Origin: Phaeoceros laevis
Lineage: Eukaryota; Anthocerotophyta; Anthocerotopsida; Notothyladales
Length of the DNA: 25,220 nt
Direction of reading: 5' to 3'
Assembly: GCA_049999765.1 (NCBI GenBank)
Contig: JBNGIQ010007185.1
Location: forward strand, 44,034 to 69,253
Shown here: one piece after another, positions 1 through 8,426 of the stretch
Layout of the letters: the number at the start of each line of letters is the position of its first letter
Position numbering within the stretch: the first letter of the stretch is position 1
Notes under the pieces: generated by a model
Databases searched by the model: none
What the model saw: only the letters and a program-made list of their open reading frames with translations
What the model was told of the DNA's origin: nothing
Position numbers and translations under genes: made by a program

Positions 1-251
1 AGCTGTGAGTGAGATGTCTAGGTAGTAATAGTTTTCTGAGGGCATGAGCTGAGGGATGGCAAGGTTATGAAGGCAAGAAGGCTTTTTTGCATACAAGGGA
101 AAGACGAAGAAGAATGAGGAGAAAAATATGACAAGTGATGATAGGATTCTGTGAAGGCTTAACTGCAAAGTCTCAAGCTAATAAAGACAAGGAGATGAGG
201 AAAACTGCAGGGGGATGGACCCCAGACTGTGAAGGTACGAGATCGTGGAGG

Positions 252-339
252 CAGAATACTGTGAGGGTACAAGCCCAGCAGAGGATTCGGCAAGGGACTG
301 AGAAGACACAGAATAGTAAGGGCTCAAGCCCAGCAGAGG
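252..339. repeat. Imperfect direct repeat pair (~32 bp)
   Basis: Two copies, 252-284 and 309-339, both begin CAGAATA and end CAAGCCCAGCAGAGG, with a few substitutions and a 2-bp length difference between them. They lie in a purine-rich stretch. A local duplication is the simplest reading. Confidence 0.7.
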
Positions 340-644
340 CAAAGACGGAGAAGTATGGAGCACGAGACTGATGGGGCACGAGAATGATATAATGCAAAGG
401 TGCTGAACCCGCTGCTTACATAGGTAAACTTGGCTGTCAAGTAATAAAATCTCAGACATGCTAATTGGTTGTCTGTGAAAATCATAAAAAACTATGTCTG
501 CTGATGGTGGGCGCTAAACTCTGGAAGGTATGGTCTAAATACTCAGCCGGTGTGGCTGATTATCAGCCATCCAGCTGTTTTTTTTCATGGACCAGGGTAC
601 TTTGGGGTGTCCTTGGGCCCATGGTACTTTCCACAAAAATTGGT

Positions 645-679
645 AGTACCAAAAAGTGCCTGCAGTACCAAAAAGTACC
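645..679. repeat. Short tandem repeat with GTACC core
   Basis: AGTACCAAAAAGTGCC (645-660) recurs as AGTACCAAAAAGTACC (664-679), with one mismatch and a 19-bp period. Further GGTAC words lie just upstream. No function can be assigned. Confidence 0.75.
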
Positions 680-947
680 AGGGGGGACACTTGTACTTGG
701 AACTCGTGTTTGCTCATAACTTTCACGACACGTGTCAACTTAGTACTTTCTTAACATATTCGGATAGAGCTCAACGAGTAAAATACGATAGCATATTTTA
801 TTGCTCGTTTTAGACATGCCACGTGCCGTATACGAGGGCTCGAAAGTTTAAAAAATAGGGGGGGTGGGGGGTGGACACCGAAAATCGGGCCACTGTAGCG
901 TGCAAGTGCCCTTTCAGTAGTTGCTGAATTACTAACGGTGACTATTA

Positions 948-1811
948 ATGCCCTCTTGCCTTGGATTAAGGAATGGGCTGCAGAAAAAAGAGGAAACATT
1001 TCGTACATTCCTCAATGTACAAACATCTGTCTACTGGATCACAGGTTCTACGATTGACATGGCTTTGAATATGCCGATCAGCATTCATGACATCTTTGTT
1101 GCCGACATTGCCCACTGCTATGAGACTATCCCTACAGAAGGTACAGACTCATTAGCAACAACAATTACTGCTTGCATCAAGCTAGCCTATAAGCAAGCTT
1201 ACAAGACGCTTCGACCTAGCCAGCAGCTCACTATCAGGTATGATCACAAGAAAGCATCTTTTGCTAAGGTTAGATGGGCTGCTGCTCTTGAGGACACGGA
1301 ACATAGTACATACATTGTTTTACCTATGGATAGATTGATCCACCTACATGAATAGCTCATGAAACATTGTTTTGTACAATTTGGGAATGCAGTCCGGAGA
1401 CAACAGGCTGGTATCCCTATGGGATTCTCCTGCTCACCAGTTTGGTGCAACTTGTACCTTTTTCATTATGAATCTCAATTCATTTTGCGGCTAGCTCGTT
1501 TAGGTCGGACTGACTTAATGGCACTCTTTGCACATGCCAAGCGGTACATCGACGACCTATGCTGGATGAACACCAAAGTTCCTTTGCAGTTCCTCGACCC
1601 AAGCCAGCCAAGAGTAAGAGATTCTCCTTTCTGGATCTACCCACTTGATATTGTGACCATCGAGCCTAAGATACAAGCATATGCTGAAGATGTGGACAAC
1701 AATAAAATTGGTACACAAGCCCACTTCTTGTCTTTTCAGTTCACCATAACTGATCCAGTGAGTCGGACTTTTGAATGCAAGAAGTATGACAAAAGGCGGG
1801 ACTTGCCTTTA
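948..1811 (+). pseudogene. Reverse transcriptase relic (YIDD type, Penelope-like or related)
   Basis: One frame runs from the ATG at 948 to about 1811, broken only by a TAG at 1353-1355. Before the stop, VADIAHCYETIP fits RT motif A (Asp plus aromatic). After it come QQAGIPMGFSCSPVWCNLY (motif B), RYIDDLCW with the two catalytic Asp (motif C) and a later KKYDKRRDLPL block. The IPMG...C.P and YIDD signatures, the spacing and the YDKR block recall RTs of Penelope-like and related 'rvt' elements; the exact family is inference. Similarity stops at ~1811, where an unrelated dispersed repeat begins, so the 3' part is lost. The ORF continues to 1859 only by running into that repeat. No endonuclease domain (for example GIY-YIG) is seen next to it. 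Both catalytic boxes are intact, so apart from the stop and the truncation decay looks modest. Confidence 0.75.
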
Positions 1812-2203
1812 TCATGGGAAGTTGTGCAAGTCACCATGTGGAGCAGCATAAGCCAGTGACATCTTTCTTTTTCTATTAGTTTATCTAGACTTACAAGACT
1901 TGGGAAGCTACGCGCGCAACTATTTGATGCTCAGCCATGACGTTACTCTAATAAAGCTGGATGCACACTTAGGGCGGTCTTGTAGTGAGACCGCCAGTTT
2001 TTGCAATTTCTTCTTTGGAGGCTGCTGGACAGCGGCGCATGTTTGAGCTCTTGGCTTCTTAATCTACGCCAGCATCTTCTGGCTTGAGGGATACTTGAGT
2101 TTGAGTGTGCATGAGATAGCTAGCTCATTTGCTGTGTTTGGCATAATACGCAATCCCCTGCACCCTGCTACAGCAATTTCAGCACGGACACCGGGCACTT
2201 TAA
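1812..2203. repeat. Dispersed ~400-bp repeat, copy 1
   Basis: This 392-bp block is about 94 % identical by eye to 10744-11145. Differences are mainly transitions plus two small indels. It starts TCATGGGAAGTTG and ends GCACTTTAA in both copies. It contains a perfect 8-bp inverted repeat (GGCGGTCT at 1973-1980, AGACCGCC at 1988-1995, 7-nt loop) and an AATAAA at about 1949. It has no coding frame shared between copies, no terminal inverted repeats and no TG...CA ends. It may be a SINE, part of an LTR or UTR, or the 3' end of another element. Confidence 0.9.
1973..1995. other. Perfect 8-bp stem hairpin inside the dispersed repeat
   Basis: GGCGGTCT and AGACCGCC pair around a TGTAGTG loop. In the second copy (near 10914) the stem is reduced to 6 bp by substitutions, so it is not strictly maintained. 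The role is unknown. Confidence 0.55.
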
Positions 2204-2280
2204 TTGCAAAAACTTCTTGCTGCCTTTGTGGTGGTAGGAACTTTGGTTGCTTGGTAGCACCAAAGCATTGCAAGCATTTT

Positions 2281-2340
2281 GGTTGAGCTTGCTGCTGCGA
2301 ATTCCGCATGATGGAGGGTTTGGTTGAGCTTACTGCTGCG
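2281..2340. repeat. 19-bp direct repeat pair
   Basis: GGTTGAGCTTGCTGCTGCG at 2281-2299 recurs with one mismatch at 2322-2340. The surrounding 2204-2429 has no recognisable gene. Confidence 0.75.
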
Positions 2341-2429
2341 CTTATGCATTCCAGGTTTTGTGGACAATGATCTGATTGTTACGCTTGAGTGGTTGAGGTG
2401 ATCCAGGCAGCAGATTGGAAGAAATCCCT

Positions 2430-2655
2430 CGGACCGGAAGGGGTTTCACCTTGGAGGAGCTCAAGGAGGCCGGGATCAGCAAGAAGCTGGCTTCCACAAT
2501 CGGGATTGCTGGGGATCAGGCGTTGTGGCAGTCATAGATTGAAAACTGGTCATGACGGAAGCTTCATGTCATACCACGCTAGTTGCAGACTACAGCGAGG
2601 AGGAGCTCGGCTCTGCCACGCACTTGCAGGGCCCCGTGAGCATTGCCGATTGTGA
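2430..2655 (+). pseudogene. Ribosomal protein eL13 (RPL13) decayed fragment
   Basis: Frame 2430-2516 reads [20 protein letters not shown] followed by ASTIGIAGD, an almost exact match to the conserved mid-region of eukaryotic large-subunit protein eL13. After a frame change, KLHVIPR (2559-2579, then TAG) fits the later KLVVFPR-type segment. After another change, SEEELGSATHLQGPVSIA (from about 2594) fits the EELASATQLQGP-type segment. The order is collinear with eL13 but the frame changes at least twice and a stop intervenes. The N-terminal ~80 and C-terminal ~60 residues of the family are missing. This is therefore a pseudogene fragment, perhaps processed or captured by a transposon. Family assignment rests on recalled conservation of eL13. 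The neighbours are repeats, with no other ribosomal gene. Confidence 0.82.
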
Positions 2656-2659
2656 AGAG

Positions 2660-3260
2660 AGCCAAGAAGAGTGGTGAGCATCATCCGCACCTTCTGCGCA
2701 TTCCATAGCGGGTGCGTGGGAGTAAACCTGGTGGAGGTGGTGGTGAGGGAGACGTGCGCACGCGATCTCACGCTGTGCCGCCATCGCCAGGAGGAGCGAG
2801 CTACAGCATTGACGTGCTGGTGCGGCCAAGGCGCAAGTCCAAGGCAGAGGCTGCTGAGAGGAGGTAGCTGGCCACGGCGGAGGCTGCTGGGAGGCGGCGG
2901 CTGCGAGAGAGGCTTGCAGCTGGACGGCGCGGCCAAGGCGAGGGCCAATTGGTGAGCAGGGGCTCTGCTAGTGCGCAGCAGGGGCGTAGGGGCTCTGTCC
3001 GGCTCTGCAGGGGCGACGCAAGGGCGGATCTGCAGGGGGCGATCTCCATCGACGCGGAGCTGCTGGCTGGCGGGGCCTTGCCCAGAGCGGAGGCTGGAGG
3101 AGGCTCTGCAGGCGCATCAGGGGCGCAGCAGGAGGGCGGCGTACCAAGGGCGACGCGGGGGCGACGGCCGAGGCATGGCTGTTGCGCACACCATCCCTTG
3201 CTGCTGCTAATCAGCGTGTCGCGAGAGATGAAACAGCCCGCCCAACTGCTTAACTAACTG
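2660..3260. other. GC-rich low-complexity stretch, no gene recognised
   Basis: The stretch is rich in GAGGCTGCTG-, GGCGGCG- and GCAGGGGC-type words, giving Ala/Glu/Arg-rich frames in several phases on both strands. None matches a family I recognise, and the frames overlap each other. It could be decayed coding DNA following the eL13 fragment, or a CpG-rich UTR, but nothing decides this. Confidence 0.5.
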
Positions 3261-3265
3261 AACGG

Positions 3266-3375
3266 GTTCCGTTTCGTTTTTTGTGTTCCGTTCCGGAATT
3301 CTGTTCCGTTGTTCCATCCCGTCCCGTTCCTTTGTCCCGTTCCGTCCCGTTCTGCCGTCCCGTCCCGTTCCGTTA
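3266..3375. repeat. GTTCC/GTCCC simple-sequence repeat
   Basis: Irregular pentamer-type repetition of CCGTT/CCGTC words (GTTCCGTTCC, GTCCCGTTCC and variants) over about 110 bp. It is an imperfect microsatellite. Confidence 0.85.
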
Positions 3376-3405
3376 CTTTATCCCTACATTTTTGCTAACC
3401 CTTGT

Positions 3406-3520
3406 CACACTGTGTCTGAACGGGTTCTTTGCTGTCCCTTCCACACTGTGTCTGAACGGGTTCTTTTCTGTCCCTTTTCACATTGTCTGAACAGGTTCTT
3501 TTCTGTCCCTTTTCACACTG
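3406..3520. repeat. ~36-bp tandem repeat, three-plus copies
   Basis: Units begin CACACTGTGTCTGAACGGG or a variant at 3406, 3442 and 3479, with a partial unit at 3514. Each carries GGTTCTTT.CTGTCCCTT. Unit lengths are 36, 37 and 35 bp. The array directly follows the GTTCC/GTCCC microsatellite. Confidence 0.85.
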
Positions 3521-3669
3521 TCCGCGCTGATCCATTTCGTCAAGTCGCCGAGGCACGCAACTGGAGAATTGGTACGTCCTCCATCACCAATGCTCTGAGT
3601 GATCCTTCTTGTAACAGTTTGAGCCAAGATTGCCGCTAATACCCTGCTCTCGCTTCCGCCTCACAGGTT

Positions 3670-3940
3670 AGGATTGCGCAACGCATCTCCACGCAAGACG
3701 AAGTCTCCTCTGCATCCGGAAGGTGCGTACTTGCACCGGTGGATCGTCAGATTGACACAGCAGCCAGGCGTTGATATTCTCTAGGACTGACGGATCTTCC
3801 TGTGCGCGATGCTACAGGAGGATGTGCACAAAGTCTGGATTTAACAAAGTCAGAAGGGAGCCTAAGCGCCCAGTAGCTGTGTTTTGATCCACGTCGTGCA
3901 CAGCACTGACGTCCATGGCATTAGGCAGGGACTCTGGCAT
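3670..3940 (-). pseudogene. Possible degenerate gag start of the minus-strand LTR element
   Basis: Just inside the primer binding site, on the minus strand, an ATG at 3940 opens a frame beginning MPESLPNAMDVSAVHDVDQN. It meets a TAG at 3813-3815 and continues in the same frame as HRAQEDPSVLENINAWLL and QSDDPPVQVRTF before further stops near 3670. Its position, immediately downstream of LTR plus PBS, is where gag starts in LTR retrotransposons. The sequence itself matches no gag I can recall and no zinc knuckle is present. The call is by position only. Confidence 0.35.
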
Positions 3941-3952
3941 CGTGCCATTACT

Positions 3953-3964
3953 GCTCTGATACTA
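3953..3964 (-). promoter_or_regulatory. Primer binding site (initiator Met tRNA type)
   Basis: Read on the minus strand it is TAGTATCAGAGC, 11 of 12 matches to TGGTATCAGAGC, the complement of the plant initiator-Met tRNA 3' end used by many Copia and gypsy elements. It directly abuts the CA end of the LTR at 3965. Confidence 0.75.
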
Positions 3965-4215
3965 TGCTGTAATATCGAATTAAGAGTGCGAGCGCGAGAG
4001 AGGCACAAGCTTGTGAACAGAATGATTGATTATAATGTCACACGTAGGTGACTACTTGTGTCACGTGAATGTAACTGTCCATATCTTGATGCCGGTAGTT
4101 ATTTACCTAATAACTACCTAACCCCTATTCTACCATGGCTTAAATAACCATGATATTTATATAAGTTAAGTGTGGGTTGATTATAAATAAGCGAACTGCT
4201 ACCCTAACCCTAACA
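3965..4215 (-). mobile_element. LTR of a minus-strand LTR retrotransposon (fragment)
   Basis: On the minus strand the 251-bp segment starts TGTTAGGGTTAGGG and ends ATTACAGCA, so it has the TG...CA boundaries of an LTR, and a primer binding site follows without spacing. A TATATAAATA box lies in its first third. No second LTR is seen to the left, so only the 5' LTR and a few hundred bases of internal sequence remain. It sits 46 bp upstream of the gypsy gag-like ORF and probably removed or separated that element's own 5' LTR. The Copia-like look (short LTR, Met PBS) is inference. Confidence 0.7.
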
Positions 4216-4261
4216 CCAATAGCAACAAGCAGTCACTGACGCTCAAAAGTTATCCACGTTC

Positions 4262-4956
4262 ATGGCAGATTTTGAGGCTTTGAAGGCCAGGATGCCGGCA
4301 GCCATGGCTGTACAGCCTGTAATGTATGGGACTCTGGACAACCAGTTGGTGCCAGCCATGGTGCGACAAGCTGGTTCAGCAGCCGTGATAAATTCAGGTG
4401 GTAGTAGTTCTCAAACACTGTCTCTACCTTATCCGCAAGGTTATGGCTATTCATTTCATGCCTTCTCAGCTAGTCGCAGTCACATGAACATGGAGGGAGT
4501 AGATCCTATTGACTACCATAGTCCAGTCCAGGTGAGAGCCTTAGCAGCTCTAGCAGCAGAAACCAGGATAGGTGGTTTCACAGCGAAGCCTAGAAGTGGT
4601 GCACAACATGCTATGTCTAAGTCATATGATCCTATGACACCGGAACAGGAGTGGAATCATGCCGCCAAGGTAGCCCCTTACATTTTGCCGATAGAGGGAT
4701 CAGGCGGGCTTTTGCACGGGACTCCATTGACCCTGCTTTGTGGGCAGAATCCAGCACTGCAGCTACCAAGCCATTACCTAAATCTGATGAGGAAGAGGAA
4801 GCTCTAGGCGGAGGTCCCAGCGAACCTGCTGCTGCCAAGGTCAGGATGCCAAGGAGTGTGGCTCAAACGCAGCAGAGGGTAGTCACAGCCACCCCAACGG
4901 TCACTACCCGGCTACCCACTACTTCGCCAGTGCGGGTGGATCAGCGAACCAGCTAG
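4262..4956 (+). pseudogene. Gag-like region of the gypsy element
   Basis: An ATG at 4262 opens a 181-codon frame (MADFEALKARMPAAMAVQPV...). Near 4675 the plausible coding frame moves to the one ending at 4956, which carries an acidic run (KSDEEEEALGGG) and a Thr/Pro/Arg-rich tail. Its position upstream of protease suggests gag, but no CCHC zinc knuckle and no recognisable capsid motif is visible. It is therefore short or internally deleted relative to usual gypsy gag. An alternative is an accessory N-terminal ORF. The 4957-5208 segment that follows has no long frame and seems to be decayed coding sequence joining it to the protease region. Confidence 0.45.
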
Positions 4957-5208
4957 AAGTGCGAACGAAGGAACAACACTGACGCAGCCGGCTGGAGTGG
5001 TAGCTGAAGGGCGAGTTAGTGGAGCAGGCCTCCTACCGGTCACGGGTGAGATGCTAGTGGACAGGGTGATGAGTACCAGGATGTTTTCTTGTTCAGATGT
5101 AGGAATCACCCCTCTCATGGTATTGCAAGCCTTCCAATAGCAGGTTGGAGTTGAAGTTGGAGTAATTGTTGCAGCTCATGCTACACAGCCTATACATCCT
5201 ATGGATTT

Positions 5209-5874
5209 TTGTCTGAGGAGGACTTGGATGCCACCCAGCAGTGGCAGCAGGATGGGACGTTTTCTGAGTCACCTCCACTTGTGCAAGTGGCACGACGTCC
5301 GGGACAAGAAGGGATGACACCTTTGCTTGCAAGCATGGCGTCAACTCGGGCCACTATGACAGCACAAGCTTCTGCTGTTGTTTTTCAGGTTATGCTGGAA
5401 AATCAGCAGATTATTCGAAGCGCCGAGTTGGCAGCTGTTGCCAGCAGTGCGCCGGCTGTGGATCCTACACAGCGTCAGCAGACGCGAGTGAAGGCAGCTA
5501 TGGTGGACAATCGGGGACAACATATCACCTTGAATGGATTTTGTCCAGAGGTAGTTTTGTTGGACACTGAGGCTGAGCCCATCATTTTGGGCAGCAAGAT
5601 GGCTGAAGTATTGAAGCAACAAGGGGTCAAGTTGAAGGATTCATCGTGGCACATCCGTACAGCAGGAGGTGGAGTCGAGCCTTTGCTTGGAGAAACCATG
5701 GAGTCCATTCCTTTATGCTTCAAACCAGGCACTGGTGACGCATGCACATTGTGGGTGCGATGCCTCATTACCACTGCCACCAGTTACGACATTTTGCTGG
5801 GCATGTAAGGGCTCTATGCGCATGGATTCATGGTGGACACACTCTCGGAGACTGCATTTTACAGGCCTGATTAG
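5209..5874 (+). pseudogene. Retropepsin (aspartic protease) domain, DTG changed to DTE
   Basis: The frame open from 5209 (no ATG; upstream part decayed) starts with a Gln/Ala-rich linker, then GFCPEVVLLDTEAEPIILGS at about 5536-5595. This is a retropepsin active-site block whose normal D-T/S-G reads D-T-E, with GAG at 5569-5571. The distal YDILLGM motif, the usual hydrophobic-hydrophobic-Gly element, ends at 5805. A TAA follows at 5806-5808 and a TAG at 5872-5874. The same frame continues past both stops with a Gln-rich spacer (IQFLQQAQQVMQTA, SSNLQQLAQQVI) into methyltransferase motif I, so PR and the methyltransferase probably once shared one polyprotein. The Gly-to-Glu change should abolish proteolysis. 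Confidence 0.8.
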
Positions 5875-6270
5875 GAACAACCTGCAAGGTTAGCTGTCAT
5901 TCCTCTGGACCTACACGGACATCAGGGGCCGAGGCATGCCTTCGCAGCTCAGTCTGACTGTAGAGTCATTTGTGAGCGTAGGGAACAGCCATGCAAAATT
6001 GCATGGGCTTGGCATGCTACTTGTGATCGCTTGCAAGAGCTTGAGGATGAGGAGCTTGCCTTTCATGATGCTTTGGATGCATTTTCTAATAGCACTACCT
6101 CAGTTCAGCATGTCCAAGCGCCAACTATTCAGTTCCTGCAACAGGCTCAGCAGGTCATGCAAACTGCTGTTTCTTACAGTGAGTCTTTGCATGCCACGGG
6201 AGTTGGGGCTTCTTCCAACCTCCAACAACTTGCTCAACAAGTTATTCAATGGCAGCCACCCATCTCAGGG

Positions 6271-7210
6271 TTGGTGCTCGTTGAGCTATTCGCAGGGTTG
6301 GCAACAGGATTGGAAGCCCCTCAAGGTAGGGCTCACTATACGAAGGTATGTTCATTGTGATATCAGTTCCACTGCACGCACTACGGCGGCAGCCAGGCTA
6401 TTGCAGTTTCAAGAGACATACCCTCATCAATTTACAGCTGAAGCTTGTCAAGCAGCTTTCTCTACGCTGCCGCAAGACATTCAACTGATTCAGGCCGCAC
6501 ATGGTCAAATGTTGGGACCTGTGGATCTGGTCGTCGCCGGATGGGAGTGCCAAGGGTTTAGTATGGCAGGCACTGGCATGGGTTTGGCTGACACTAGGTC
6601 AGCTCTCTTTGGCGACCTTATTGTTGTCATGCAACAGCTTCAGCACATTTCTCCTAATTTGGGATATGTCCTGGAGAACAGCCCGGCCCAGTTGGATAGT
6701 AGGCTTCCAGTCAAACGGGATGGCGCCTTAGTTCAACACTTCATTGGCTGGCCCTTGGTGGTAGATGCGGCACAATGCAACTCATATGCCCGAAGGCTGC
6801 GGAATTATTGGACCAATTTGGCCCCTCTTTTCTTGCTGGAGCTCAGCATGCTGCTCACCTTGCGTGATCCTACGTTACAAGTGCAAGACATCTTTGATCC
6901 AGGACGCACCCCGCAACCTGTGTTACACAAGGATAAACCACCATGGTATTTGGCGAATGTTCCCAGCGAACCTCGCAGAACTTGGCCTACATTGGTGGCA
7001 TATCTGAATTCTCATGCATTCAGGCATCAAGGACCAGGTACAGTGGTTGATTCTACCAAGCAGGTAGTTGAAGAACCTACTCCGGAAGAGCGTGAACGGG
7101 CTATGGGTTTTCGGACAGGGACCACTCGGCATCACCGCTTGTCTTCTCGACAACGCTGTGCTTTGTTGGGCAAGGCAATGGACCTCAACTGCATGGCGTG
7201 GATTTTGGCA
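6271..7210 (+). pseudogene. Cytosine-5 DNA methyltransferase domain inside gypsy pol
   Basis: Motif I, LVLVELFAGLATGLEA (6271-6318), is the AdoMet-binding F.G block. It lies in the protease frame; a frameshift near 6315 moves the rest into the frame of the ATG at 5936. RYVHCDIS follows (motif II-like acidic end), then VDLVVAGWECQGFSMAG (motif IV; catalytic Cys codon 6548-6550, with Glu where the family has Pro), DTRSALFGDLIVV, GYVLENS (motif VI, ENV-like), RRLRNYWTNL near 6790 (motif VIII area), a ~90-residue putative target-recognition region, and TPEERERAMGFRTG plus LLGKAMDLN (motifs IX-X, 7070-7190). The domain is ~310 residues, compact, without BAH, RFTS, PWWP or chromo domains. After 6318 it has no stop and runs on into RT. 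C5 methyltransferases transfer a methyl group from AdoMet to cytosine C5. A role in methylating element or host DNA is inferred. Confidence 0.9.
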
Positions 7211-7467
7211 CTCAGCTTGATGTTCCAAATGTATCGTTATTGTACTCCTGTAGTTCACACTACTTTCATGGATTATGTTGCGCATCCAGATGCTGTGCAT
7301 CTGCACACCATCAAGCAACATGCTTCATTTTCGCTAACTGCTGGGGGGGAGGAAACACCAGGTTTTTTTCATTTTTCCACAGGTTTTTCAGCAGTTCCCT
7401 CTACTCAGGTGGATCATGGACCGAGCAGCAGCACAGCTAATGCTACCACTCATTCATGGACTTTTGG

Positions 7468-8426
7468 TCATGAGCTGACATCTGAAGAGAAACGAATGTT
7501 GCATAAATTGCTTGTGAAGTATGATGATTGTTTTGCCTTCAGCATGTCGCAGCTAGGCAAGTGCAACATCTTGAGGTTTCGATTACCTCTCACCAGTGAT
7601 GAGCTTGTTTGGAGGAAATGCCATAGGCTTAGCAATTGTGAATGGGAAATGGTGGATAAGCGATGTGAGGAGTTGTACAAGGCGGGTCTGATTCGACGCT
7701 CAACTTCTGATTATGCAGCTGCAACTGTCATGCCTGCGAAGAAGGATGTTCATGGCTTTTGGACGGAGAAGCGCATGTGTGGAGATTACCGGCCGCTCAA
7801 CCAGATCATACCTCAAGATAGGTAACCCGTACCACTTCCTGAGGAAATCTTTGACAACATCGGTTCATCCAAAGTGTTTTCCATCCTGGATCTTCGCCAA
7901 GGTTTTAACCAGATTCTTATGGCTGAGGAGGATTGCAAAAAGACCGCCTTCCATGGCAGCAACCAGTTGTGGGAGTGGCTTGTCATGCCATTTGGCTTGA
8001 GAAACGCACCAGTGACTTTCCAAAGAGTCATGGACCGCGTTTTGGTTGGACCATTTATGCTGCTACATTGATAATGTGTTGGTTCATAGCCCTGACTTTG
8101 CTTCTCACTTGGTTCACTTGGAGGATTTGTTCCAAAGGCTTAGGTCGGCAGAATTGAAGTGTCACCCCAGCAAATGTGAATTTGCGGTGAATAGTGTGGT
8201 CTATTTGGGGCACCGAATCATACCTAATGGGATCATGCCACATCTGGCCAAGGTGGACTCCATTTCTAAGATGGTAGTCCCAACTGACCTGCCAAGTTTG
8301 CGTGCATTCTTGGGTTTAGCTAATTATTATCGTACTTATATACAAGAATTCTGCAGGATAGCTAGGCCACTGTATGATTTGTTGAAGAAGGATTGGGTAT
8401 GGAGCTGGACAGACACATGTCAGTAG
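7468..8426 (+). pseudogene. Gypsy reverse transcriptase domain, YIDD changed to YIDN
   Basis: The N-terminal part (HELTSEEKRMLHKLLVKYDD, LVWRKCHRLS, YAAATVMPAKKD, EKRMCGDYRPLN) is the classic Ty3/gypsy RT fingers. TAA at 7823-7825 sits at the expected Tyr of the D.YP.P motif. The frame continues with VFSILDLRQGFNQILM (motif A, catalytic Asp), then WLVMPFGLRNAPVTFQRVMD (motif B). A frameshift near 8058 leads to CYIDNVLVHS (motif C), where the second catalytic Asp is Asn (AAT at 8073-8075). KCEFAVNSVVYLGHRI and LRAFLGLANYYR (thumb) follow, and TAG at 8424-8426. Two independent disabling classes of change show that this copy cannot make active RT. Confidence 0.92.

Larger units (their letters stand above)
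1..947. other. Intergenic stretch without a recognised gene
   Basis: No reading frame here resembles a known family. The first ~380 bases are strongly purine-rich on the plus strand and hold a 31-33 bp imperfect direct repeat (252-284 and 309-339, sharing CAAGCCCAGCAGAGG). At 573-690 the motif GTACC/GGTAC recurs many times. A G-rich run lies at 858-875. The short open frames overlap on both strands and look like chance. Confidence 0.6.

Noticed and set aside
3281-3639. ORFs with Ser/Val/Pro/Arg repeats
   Set aside because: They are translations of the GTTCC/GTCCC microsatellite and the 36-bp array.
4201-4215. Interstitial telomere array (CCCTAACCCTAA)
   Set aside because: There are only two repeats and they coincide with the terminus of an LTR, so an array is not supported.
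5936-6310. The ATG at 5936 as the true start of a methyltransferase protein
   Set aside because: Residues before ~6310 in this frame are composition-poor shadow sequence; the coding frame there is the protease frame, which carries motif I. The 629-codon ORF is open by chance upstream of the frameshift.
6271-7210. A host maintenance or de novo DNA methyltransferase gene
   Set aside because: It lacks host regulatory domains (BAH, RFTS, PWWP, chromo, UBA) and is continuous with retroviral-type protease and RT.
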